From: Clostridium ljungdahlii | GTDB lineage: Bacteria > Bacillota > Clostridia > Clostridiales > Clostridiaceae | DNA length: 64,000 nt | Reading direction: 5' to 3' | Assembly (NCBI RefSeq): GCF_001636845.1 | Contig: NZ_LITT01000046.1 | Location: 124,001-188,000, forward strand | Shown here: piece by piece, positions 57,650-64,000 of the stretch | Layout: each line of letters opens with the position of its first letter | How positions within the stretch are numbered: position 1 is the stretch's first letter | The notes under the pieces: generated by a model | The model's database searches: none | Seen by the model: the letters and a program-made list of their open reading frames with translations, nothing else | Told to the model about the DNA's origin: nothing | Made by a program: the position numbers and the translations under genes

Positions 57650-58355
57650 CTCCTTTCTCTAAAATATTAAATTTACTTTCAAGTCTTTTTAAAGCAACTT
57701 CAATAATTATACAAACTATCCAGTATATTAAGGCGGCTGCTATGTATGTTTCAAAGAAGTGCATATTACTTCCAGCAATAACCTTAGTGGCTCCTGTAAC
57801 ATCTAATACTCCAATGGTAAAAGCCAAAGAAGTAGATTTCACTAAGCTAACAAGACTATTTCCCAAATTAGGAATTGCTACAATCATTGCTTGAGGTATA
57901 ATTACTCTTCTCATCAACTGACCATTATTCATTCCAAGTGAATATGCAGCATCAATATCTTTTTTATCCACAGACAAAATTGCAGCCCTTATAGCTTCAG
58001 AATTATAAGCAGCTTCATTTAATGAAAATGCTACAAAAACAAAAACTAGTGTTGGAATGTTATTAACGCTTAAGTTCAAGTGATACTTTGCATTAAGCAG
58101 TTCTAACAATAACGGAATTCCATAAAAAGATAAAAATAACTGAACTAATAGCGGTGTTCCTCTCATAAATGAAACATATATAGTTGCTAATTGATAAAAT
58201 ATAGGTATCTTTTTTATTCTTAATAATGCAATAATCAATCCCAAAATCATACCTATTAAAATTGAAACTACTGTAATTAATAACGTTACATTTAAACTCG
58301 GCAGTAATTTTATAAAAGATTCATAAATAATCTCACTTTTAAAAATACGTTCCAT
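57633..58355 (-). CDS. Amino-acid ABC transporter permease
   Basis: This 240-residue inner-membrane protein of the HisM/GlnP type has about five membrane segments and the ATPase-contact loop with EAAYNSEAIRAAILSVDKKD (about residues 113-132). FMRGTPLLVQLFL is the family N-terminal feature. It is the first gene of the operon, downstream of the SAM riboswitch and hairpin element F. Confidence 0.93.
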   Translation of the reverse strand: MERIFKSEIIYESFIKLLPSLNVTLLITVVSILIGMILGLIIALLRIKKIPIFYQLATIYVSFMRGTPLLVQLFLSFYGIPLLLELLNAKYHLNLSVNNIPTLVFVFVAFSLNEAAYNSEAIRAAILSVDKKDIDAAYSLGMNNGQLMRRVIIPQAMIVAIPNLGNSLVSLVKSTSLAFTIGVLDVTGATKVIAGSNMHFFETYIAAALIYWIVCIIIEVALKRLESKFNILEKGVDTSV

Positions 58356-58375
58356 TTCTTCCTCCAGTAAAATTA

Positions 58376-58445
58376 TGACTTTATCTGATAGCTACCTATT
58401 TGGGATATCTGCTTTTCCCACTAAGTAAGATTCATTGATAAACCC
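58376..58445 (+). repeat. Hairpin element family 1, copy F (internally deleted)
   Basis: It starts TTTATCTGATAGCTACC, as the reverse complement of copy E does, then jumps to GGGATATCTGCTTTTCCCACTAAGT and AAGATTCATTGATAA, which match the other end of copy E. The central long stem is gone. It lies in the 5' leader of the ABC operon. Confidence 0.55.
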
Positions 58446-58551
58446 AATTGGTTTATTTTAATTAAAACAAAAGCAATCATTTTATATACCATTCGTTATG
58501 TATCAACATTAAAATTTACACCTCCTTGCATGCAAACATATTTTGGTAATT

Positions 58552-58622
58552 AAAAAAGGCCAAGCTTCAAAAATACAGAGATTTTCACATAAAAATTCTC
58601 TATGAATAAATGAAACTTGGTC
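58552..58622 (-). terminator. Second hairpin with T-run in the ABC operon leader
   Basis: The minus strand has GACCAAGTTTC..., loop with AGAG/CTCT inner stem, ...GAAGCTTGGCC then TTTTTT. It lies between the SAM riboswitch and the permease gene and would act as a further terminator. Confidence 0.65.
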
Positions 58623-58699
58623 TCTAGTTTTTCTAGTCAACCAATGCGTAATTACAGTATTCTATTTTGCACTCTATAATAAAATATTTCTTCAAAAGC

Positions 58700-58732
58700 A
58701 AAAAAACTTCTCACAGAGAAAATGTAAGAAGT
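58700..58732 (-). terminator. SAM riboswitch terminator
   Basis: On the minus strand ACTTCT and AGAAGT enclose about 15 bases and are followed by TTTTTT. It lies right after the aptamer, as expected for an S-box OFF switch. Confidence 0.75.
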
Positions 58733-58745
58733 TATATTCTATACC

Positions 58746-58856
58746 TTTCTCATCTCTCAGGTTTCTCCTGCTGGAATTAGCACCATTAAACACATTTCAT
58801 TTGCATTCAGGTTGCTGGACATCATAGGGCCAGTCCCTCCGTCACTCTTGATAAGA
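58746..58856 (-). promoter_or_regulatory. SAM-I (S-box) riboswitch
   Basis: On the minus strand the core reads CTTATCAAGAGTGACGGAGG, GACTGGCCCTATGATGTCCA, GCAACC, GGTGCTAATTCCAGCAG and GAGAGATGAG, the S-box consensus in order with P1 closure. High SAM would terminate the ABC transporter transcript, so the operon is on when methionine/SAM is low. Confidence 0.92.
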
Positions 58857-59072
58857 ATTATTATTTAGTTAATTTAAATACTAATCTCTAGTTTTTCTAG
58901 TTAATTAGTCCAAAAAATAAAATAATTTATATATAATATACAATCTTTTATTTTTTTGTCAACAAAAATTCTAATTTTTTCTGTTTAAACGACATAAAAA
59001 TGCTTTCTTCTAAGTAAACAAGTTTTTATTATTTCACTTGTCTACTCATAAGGAAACATATGAGTTTTCCCA

Positions 59073-59456
59073 TTATGCTTCTAATTTTAGTTTAACCTTT
59101 TCCTTATAATAAATAATTGACTTCTCTTCATCTTCAGTAATCAAACCATTAATAATTAAAATATTTTCTATATCTACCATTTTAAAGTGCTTTGTATCTT
59201 GATTATAAGCGTCACATATTTTAATTCCTAATGTTCTATCTTCTTTATGCCCAGTTTTGATAAGAAATAATACATTTTCTTTTAAATCAGAAATATCTTT
59301 AAACTTATCAAAATCTTCTTTCATAAACAATGTTTGCATAATATCCTTTTTTAAGTCTCTATTAATAATCGCTATAGTATTTTTATGTGTAATAAAATAC
59401 TCTGAAATAAAGTTAACTATTTCCTTTTTTGAATTAACTACTTGTACATTACCCAT
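59073..59456 (-). CDS. Uncharacterised 127-residue protein
   Basis: I do not recognise a family. The protein is short, charged and soluble, starting MGNVQVVNSKKEIVNFI, with KTGHKEDRTLGIKICDAYNQ near residue 75 and a lysine-rich end. There is a good RBS (AAAGGGGG) 8-12 bases before the ATG. It is divergent from the PAS/AAA+ activator at 59809, with a spacer of about 350 bases. In the spacer I see only a short GGAATA/TATTCC inverted repeat near 59526-59544. Confidence 0.55.
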   Translation of the reverse strand: MGNVQVVNSKKEIVNFISEYFITHKNTIAIINRDLKKDIMQTLFMKEDFDKFKDISDLKENVLFLIKTGHKEDRTLGIKICDAYNQDTKHFKMVDIENILIINGLITEDEEKSIIYYKEKVKLKLEA

Positions 59457-59808
59457 TTATAATTTTCCCCCTTTAAAATGTAAACTGTATTTAGAAACTC
59501 TTAGTCATTCACTTATCTTAATCTCGGGGAATACACTTATTATTCCTCAAGGATTTCAAAAAATCGAAATAATTTTTACATATATAAGTTTTGCTTGTTA
59601 AGATTATAGTTCCATTAAATACATATGTCAACATATTTATGCATTTTTTAGAATAAATATTCAGTCACTTTTTCATTCATATTTTAGGTAACTTTAAAAC
59701 GGTTGTAAAATGGTGTAAAATTATGATTAAATAAAGTTTGAATTTAAAATTTAATGTTACTTTATACATTTAATTTCAAATATAAGATAATAAATTGAGG
59801 TGACTAAA

Positions 59809-61176
59809 ATGTTACAGAACTATATTAAGCAAATATTGAGTTTATACAATTATATTGATGCAATAGTACTGATAGATAACAATGGAATAATTAAGTATTC
59901 TGATAACTTTAGAACAGATATTTACAACCTCTATGCTGAAGAAGTAATAGGAAAATATCTATGTGACATATATCCAGATTTAAATAAAGATAACAGTAGT
60001 TTACTAAAAGTATTAAGAACTGGCAAGGCCATTCTTAATAGAACTCAACATCTTGTAAATTATAAAGGTATTGAAATAAATGCAGTAAATTCAACTTTTC
60101 CAATAAGGTCCAAATCTGAAACAATTGGTGCTGTTGAAATTTCAGCATATATTGATCCTAAAAAGCAAAGAAAGGATATAACACTACAATTAAAAGAAAA
60201 AGATAAAAATAGGAGCAAATATTATAACATTGATGATATAATTACTTGTGATGATACCATGATAAACATAAAGAAAAAAGTATTAAAGGTATCAATATCT
60301 GATTCACCAGTCTTAATTTACGGACATACAGGTACAGGAAAAGAAATTATAGCTCAATCCATCCATAGAAATAGTAATAGGTCTTCTAATCCTTTTATAT
60401 CGCAAAACTGTGCAGCCATTCCAGCAACACTTCTTGAAAGTATTTTATTTGGTACATTAAAAGGGAGTTATACAGGAGCAGAAAATAGAAAAGGATTATT
60501 TGAAGCTGCTAATGGCGGTACTCTCTTTCTTGATGAAATAAATTCAATGGAAATATCTATGCAAGCAAAACTTTTAAAGGCAATTGAAAACCAAGAAATA
60601 CGAAGAGTTGGTTCAGCTGAAAGTATAAAAATAAATGTTAGAATAATTTCAGCAGTGAATGAGCCTCCTTTAGAATCTATAGTTGAAAACAAGCTTAGGG
60701 AGGATCTTTTTTATAGAATTGGAGTTATTCAAATAAACTTACCTGACTTGAAAGATAGAAAAAATGATATTGAGCTTTTATGTGATTATTTTATAAAAGA
60801 ATATAATAATAAGATGGGAAAATCTATTAAAGGAATTGATAGTTCTGTTAAAAATATATTTAAAAATTATAAATGGCCAGGAAACGTGAGAGAATTAAAA
60901 AATGTTATAGAATCTGCTTTTAATTTAACATATAACGATATTATAACCGTAGAAGATTTACCTGATTACATTTTTTCTATAAAAAGTACCCACCCCAAAA
61001 TCACGAATATTACAATGTCTGAGAAATCCTTAACGGAACTTGTTCAAGATTACGAAAAAAGCATTATTCAATATGCTATAAAAAACACTGTTAACACAAC
61101 TTCCGCAGCAAAACTGCTCAAAATATCGAGACAAGCTCTTAATTATAAATTGTCAAAATATAATATAGATAGATAA
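59809..61176 (+). CDS. Sigma-54-dependent activator with PAS domain
   Basis: This 455-residue enhancer-binding protein has an N-terminal PAS-like sensor (DAIVLIDNNGIIKYSD, about residues 16-31), an AAA+ domain with Walker A GHTGTGKE, a sigma-54 contact loop reading GSYTGAENRKG instead of the usual GAFTGA, Walker B LFLDEINSM, and a Fis-type helix-turn-helix (AAKLLKISRQALNYKLSKY). The ATG at 59809 is preferred over GTG at 59800 because GAGGTG lies before it. It should activate the -24/-12 promoter 80 bases beyond its own stop, in front of the DDAH-like gene. Confidence 0.88.
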   Translation: MLQNYIKQILSLYNYIDAIVLIDNNGIIKYSDNFRTDIYNLYAEEVIGKYLCDIYPDLNKDNSSLLKVLRTGKAILNRTQHLVNYKGIEINAVNSTFPIRSKSETIGAVEISAYIDPKKQRKDITLQLKEKDKNRSKYYNIDDIITCDDTMINIKKKVLKVSISDSPVLIYGHTGTGKEIIAQSIHRNSNRSSNPFISQNCAAIPATLLESILFGTLKGSYTGAENRKGLFEAANGGTLFLDEINSMEISMQAKLLKAIENQEIRRVGSAESIKINVRIISAVNEPPLESIVENKLREDLFYRIGVIQINLPDLKDRKNDIELLCDYFIKEYNNKMGKSIKGIDSSVKNIFKNYKWPGNVRELKNVIESAFNLTYNDIITVEDLPDYIFSIKSTHPKITNITMSEKSLTELVQDYEKSIIQYAIKNTVNTTSAAKLLKISRQALNYKLSKYNIDR

Positions 61177-61180
61177 AGCG

Positions 61181-61216
61181 AAAAAATTTTTTTTAAAAAG
61201 CAAAAAAATTTTCGTT
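61181..61216. promoter_or_regulatory. Inverted repeat between activator and DDAH-like gene
   Basis: CGAAAAAATTTTTTTT and CAAAAAAATTTTCG form an imperfect inverted repeat, 40-75 bases upstream of the -24 box. It could be the activator's binding site or the terminator of the activator gene. Confidence 0.4.
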
Positions 61217-61255
61217 CTTTTAGAAAAAAATAGCGGTATTAGTGGATTCCAATAT

Positions 61256-61271
61256 TGGCATAAGTTTTGCT
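61256..61271 (+). promoter_or_regulatory. Sigma-54 (-24/-12) promoter of the DDAH-like gene
   Basis: TGGCATAAGTTTTGCT matches the -24/-12 consensus with correct GG/GC spacing, 37 bases before the start codon. It follows directly after the gene of a sigma-54 activator. Confidence 0.85.
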
Positions 61272-61307
61272 CTAATTAATTGTTAAAATTATAAGGAGCT
61301 GATCATT

Positions 61308-62096
61308 ATGATAAAAAACGTAATAGTAAGAAAACCAAGTAAAAATTTTGCAGATGGAATAACTACGTCAAACCTTGGAAAACCTGACTATAAAAAAGCA
61401 TTGAAGCAACATGAACAATACATTAAAGCATTAGAAAAATGCGGATGTAGTGTTACTATACTAGATGCTGATGAAAAGTATCCTGATTCAACATTTGTAG
61501 AAGATGTAGCAATTGTAACTGAAAAATCTGCTATAATAACAAAGCCCGGTGCAGAGTCGAGAAAAGGCGAAGAAAAAGAAATAATTGATGTGCTTAAAAA
61601 GTTTTATAATAACATAGAATTTTTATCTGGTGATGCATGCCTTGATGGTGGAGATATATTAAGGGCTGAAAATCATTTTTATATAGGTCAATCAAAAAGA
61701 ACAAATGCCGAAGGTGCAAAACAGCTTACAGAAATACTAAACAAATATGGATATACAGCTTCAACAGTACCTGTAAAAAAAATACTTCATCTTAAAACAG
61801 GAATAGTTTATTTAGGGAAAAATACCTTTATTGGAACTGGTGAATTTATAGATAATGATTCATTTAAAGATTTCAAAATTATAAATGTAGATGCTGATGA
61901 GGCATATTCAGCAAACTGTATAATGATGAATGGTAATCTTATAATTCCAAAAGGATTTGAAAAATCAAAGAAGAATTTGGTAGATGCAGGTTATAAAATT
62001 GTTGAAGTTGAAATGTCCGAATTTCAAAAAATGGATGGAGGACTTACATGCCTTTCATTAAGAATACCTGTAAGTGCTGCTAATAATTTAAAATAA
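61308..62096 (+). CDS. Dimethylargininase-like (DDAH) amidinotransferase-superfamily hydrolase
   Basis: This 262-residue protein of the guanidino-group modifying superfamily has PDSTFVEDVAIV (about residues 62-73), GGDILRAENHFYIG, a histidine in ILHLKTGIVYLG and the C-terminal catalytic cysteine in GGLTCLSLRIP. Relatives hydrolyse dimethylarginine to citrulline and dimethylamine; arginine or citrulline-related substrates are possible alternatives. RBS AAGGAGCTG precedes the ATG. It is a single-gene unit under its own sigma-54 promoter. Confidence 0.82.
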   Translation: MIKNVIVRKPSKNFADGITTSNLGKPDYKKALKQHEQYIKALEKCGCSVTILDADEKYPDSTFVEDVAIVTEKSAIITKPGAESRKGEEKEIIDVLKKFYNNIEFLSGDACLDGGDILRAENHFYIGQSKRTNAEGAKQLTEILNKYGYTASTVPVKKILHLKTGIVYLGKNTFIGTGEFIDNDSFKDFKIINVDADEAYSANCIMMNGNLIIPKGFEKSKKNLVDAGYKIVEVEMSEFQKMDGGLTCLSLRIPVSAANNLK

Positions 62097-62099
62097 AAC

Positions 62100-62135
62100 T
62101 TAAATCAGGTGAGATTCTTATCTCACCTGATTTAA
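62100..62135. terminator. Bidirectional terminator between DDAH-like and RuBisCO-like genes
   Basis: TTAAATCAGGTGAGA, short loop, TCTCACCTGATTTAA, followed by AAAAA on the plus strand and preceded by AT-rich bases. The near-perfect stem can serve both convergent genes. Confidence 0.8.
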
Positions 62136-62148
62136 AAAACATTTCTGA

Positions 62149-63297
62149 TCATATAAGATTTTCAACTAAATCCTTAAAGTACTTGCAGGTATTAGCTATA
62201 CTATGTCCCTTTCTAAACAATCCTCCACCAATTAAAAATGCCACATCATCACCATAAGCCTTATAGGATTCTGGTATATTTTCAAGGTTCATTCCACCTG
62301 AAGGGCAAGGAAGTATAGATTTTAATTTTCCAAATTCTTTTTTACAATTTTCAGAAACTCCAACACATTCCTCCCGGGAGAAAGAAAATCTACCTAAAAA
62401 ATTAGGATAAATAGTAGCATCAGCTCCAGCAAGTCTTGCAATATCGCCAAATAATACCTTATGGGCTATACCTTCATTTCCTAGGACAAAGCTCCCCTGA
62501 AATGCAGGATGACTTATAACTGGAAGGGCTATACTGTCATCATCTGCAACTTGTCTCATCGCATCAAAACCAGTAAGTCCAGGTGCAATCAAAACTCCTC
62601 CAGCTCCAAATTTTTTCGCAATTCGTGCCCTATCTAAAATCTCACCTGCTGGTGCAGTTATATTTGGTACATATATTGTATTCCTACCTGTTTTATCATT
62701 TGCCCTTTTTACAGCTTCGCTGCACAATTTAACTCTCTTTTCATAAGGACAGAAAGGTTGATTTGTAAGTCCGTGATCATCTTTTATTATATCAATTCCT
62801 CCAACTGCAAATTCATATGCAATATGGGAGAGTTCCTCTGCACTCACTCCCATGGGCTTTAACGCTGTAAATAAAAGTGGCCTCTTAGGCACATTTAATA
62901 ATTTTCTAATACCTTTTATACCAAAACGAGGTCCTTTAAAACTGTCAGTTATTTTTTTCGACAAATTAACTTTTTCAACCCTTACACCTGGCTTTATGCT
63001 TGTGTTTCCAAATATAACATTTATAAGTTGCGTAAGCTCATAGGCAGTAGCATCTTCAGGGTAACTTATATTAACCTGAAATACTCCCTCTTCTAATTTA
63101 TTAAAAGATTCTATTTTGCCAACTATGTTATCTTTTATTATTCCTTCTGGTACGACATCCTCTGGAAATTCCACTGTCTGTTCTATACATATATCCTGTG
63201 CTTTTCTATAGGCTTCTTTTTCATCTCCCTGTACTTTATATGTTACATTAAACCTTTCCTGTGGAAGCTTCAAATCACTTTTACCAGTAAAAAACAT
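62149..63297 (-). CDS. RuBisCO-like protein (type IV)
   Basis: This 382-residue member of the RuBisCO large-subunit superfamily does not have the residues needed for carbon fixation. FTALKPMGVS (K147) replaces the KPK motif. GGIDIIKDDH (166-175) keeps the lysine and two aspartates but has His in place of the metal-ligand Glu. SHPAFQGS replaces HRAMH, and the loop-6 lysine is absent. PSGGMN and GGGLF phosphate-binding segments remain. Known relatives are enolases of methionine salvage or decarboxylases of branched sugar acids. The ATG at 63297 has GGGGTGG 9 bases upstream. It lies just after a split transketolase, so a sugar role is inferred. Confidence 0.85.
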   Translation of the reverse strand: MFFTGKSDLKLPQERFNVTYKVQGDEKEAYRKAQDICIEQTVEFPEDVVPEGIIKDNIVGKIESFNKLEEGVFQVNISYPEDATAYELTQLINVIFGNTSIKPGVRVEKVNLSKKITDSFKGPRFGIKGIRKLLNVPKRPLLFTALKPMGVSAEELSHIAYEFAVGGIDIIKDDHGLTNQPFCPYEKRVKLCSEAVKRANDKTGRNTIYVPNITAPAGEILDRARIAKKFGAGGVLIAPGLTGFDAMRQVADDDSIALPVISHPAFQGSFVLGNEGIAHKVLFGDIARLAGADATIYPNFLGRFSFSREECVGVSENCKKEFGKLKSILPCPSGGMNLENIPESYKAYGDDVAFLIGGGLFRKGHSIANTCKYFKDLVENLI

Positions 63298-63320
63298 ACT
63301 TATTTCCACCCCTTTTAAAA

Positions 63321-64000
63321 TTACAACGCTTCTGCCTTAGCATCACTATGAACTGCTGCTACAAAAGCTTTGTCAAGATCTTCTTCCTTTATATTAAAAT
63401 TCTGTCCTACCAACTTTTCAACTTCTTCTATAAGAGCTTTTGCATCTATCCTATACTCTTTCATCAAATATTGTTTGCTGGCGCCATGGACAAAAGTATC
63501 TTTTATTCCTATTCGTACAAGTTTTTTTCCTATACCTCCTTCCGCTAATTTTTCAGCTACAATTGTGCCAAGTCCCCCAATTACAGAGTGATTTTCAATA
63601 GTTATTACACCATACTTTGATTTTGCTATAGCTTCAATTACCGAATGGTCATTAAATGGTTTTAAGGTGGATATATGCATATGCTGAATGGAGAGTCCCT
63701 TTTTCTTTAATTCTTTAATTGCCCTTATAGCTTCTTCCGTACATATACCGCTGGAAAGCACAACTACATCGCTTCCTTTACTAAGTACTCTTGCCTTTCC
63801 AAATTGCATAGGTTCTGAAGCCTTAAAGAGCCTTGGTATTTCGCCTCTTAACATTCTTATATAAGCAGGTCCATTAATAGCTTTTGCTACATCAAGAACG
63901 GATTCAACTTCAGTGGCATCCCCACACTCAAGTATAGTCATATTAGGAAGTGAGCGCATTACTGATATGTCCTCAATGGCTTGGTGCGTAGCTCCACCTG
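63321..64000 (-). CDS. Transketolase C-terminal subunit (partial, cut by the window edge)
   Basis: The frame runs off the right edge: upstream of residue MRSLPNM it continues with GGATHQAIEDISV, the pyrimidine-domain signature of split transketolases. SVLDVAKAINGPAYIRMLR, VLSSGICTEEAIRA and VITIENHSVIGGLG mark the C-terminal domain. At least 226 residues are visible. The N-terminal subunit should lie just beyond 64000. It is coupled to the RuBisCO-like gene with a gap of 23 bases, suggesting a joint sugar-phosphate pathway. Confidence 0.88.
   Translation of the reverse strand, partial: GGATHQAIEDISVMRSLPNMTILECGDATEVESVLDVAKAINGPAYIRMLRGEIPRLFKASEPMQFGKARVLSKGSDVVVLSSGICTEEAIRAIKELKKKGLSIQHMHISTLKPFNDHSVIEAIAKSKYGVITIENHSVIGGLGTIVAEKLAEGGIGKKLVRIGIKDTFVHGASKQYLMKEYRIDAKALIEEVEKLVGQNFNIKEEDLDKAFVAAVHSDAKAEAL

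Larger units (their letters stand above)
58621..58901. repeat. 17-bp direct repeats flanking the SAM riboswitch
   Basis: TCTCTAGTTTTTCTAGT occurs at 58621-58637 and again at 58885-58901, each followed by a T/C and AA. The SAM riboswitch and its terminator lie exactly between them, suggesting duplication or mobility of that segment. Confidence 0.5.

Noticed and set aside
59500-59800. Operator or sigma-54 site between the unknown protein and the PAS activator
   Set aside because: Only a weak GGAATA/TATTCC inverted repeat was found, with no -24/-12 consensus in either direction.
1-64000. CRISPR array
   Set aside because: No regularly spaced identical repeats were seen; repeated stretches are paralogous genes or scattered hairpin elements.
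1-64000. tRNA or rRNA genes
   Set aside because: No cloverleaf with GTTCRA arm or rRNA-like sequence was recognised.

Overview
The window looks like the chromosome of an anaerobic, AT-rich, low-GC Firmicute in the genus Clostridium (acetogen/purine-degrader type). The evidence is codon use, AT-rich spacers, GGAGG-type ribosome binding sites, sigma-54 regulators, a clostridial split glycine decarboxylase, and many molybdenum hydroxylases. The species is inferred only loosely. Almost everything from 1 to 49.3 kb is transcribed on the minus strand.

1-13 kb is a purine-breakdown region. It holds a three-subunit xanthine dehydrogenase-type enzyme (20-3413), a second, fused Fe-S/molybdenum hydroxylase broken by one extra G (3582-6147), a molybdenum-cofactor nucleotidyltransferase fused to a ModE-like DNA-binding domain, a TetR regulator, adenine deaminase, an NCS2 purine permease and guanine deaminase. 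A strong promoter overlapped by a perfect 14-bp palindrome precedes guanine deaminase.

13-37.6 kb holds two tandem copies of an aldehyde oxidoreductase (Mop-type) cluster with the accessory genes known from Desulfovibrio (DVU_1551-1559 type). Each copy runs AOR, Fe-S flavin oxidoreductase, small redox protein, methyltransferase, C-GCAxxG-C-C protein, radical SAM protein, CoA-ligase-like protein, XdhC, nucleotidyltransferase, phosphatase and sigma-54 regulator. The copies have decayed in a complementary way. Copy 1 (13.1-25.5 kb) lost the methyltransferase and keeps only relics of the radical SAM and C-GCAxxG-C-C genes. Copy 2 (25.7-36.8 kb) lost the CoA ligase, nucleotidyltransferase and phosphatase, leaving short scars. 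A third copy survives only as a scar of about 430 bp (37.11-37.54 kb). AOR copy 2 has an excellent -24/-12 promoter with three upstream repeats; the matching site of copy 1 is ruined.

37.8-43.8 kb is the glycine cleavage operon (gcvT-gcvH-gcvPA-gcvPB) behind a tandem glycine riboswitch, plus a GltD-like oxidoreductase. Purine breakdown yields glycine, so this links functionally to the first region. 44-54.4 kb is a catabolic neighbourhood of unknown substrate: aconitase-family hydratase, DUF6282-type amidohydrolase-like protein, GntP permease, SorC regulator, MatC-type permease (plus a relic of a second one), and an Old-Yellow-Enzyme-type oxidoreductase. A repeated ACAAATGTTT motif occurs in its spacers. 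54.5-58.9 kb is an amino-acid ABC transporter with a CapA-family protein behind a SAM (S-box) riboswitch. 59-62.1 kb has a small unknown protein, a PAS/AAA+ sigma-54 activator and a DDAH-like hydrolase with its own -24/-12 promoter. 62.1-64 kb has a RuBisCO-like protein and the C-terminal half of a split transketolase, cut by the window edge.

Two families of dispersed hairpin elements run through the spacers. One has at least six copies (133-250 bp when complete) with compensatory base changes in its stems. One of its copies interrupts the radical SAM relic, and the intact paralogue preserves the empty site.
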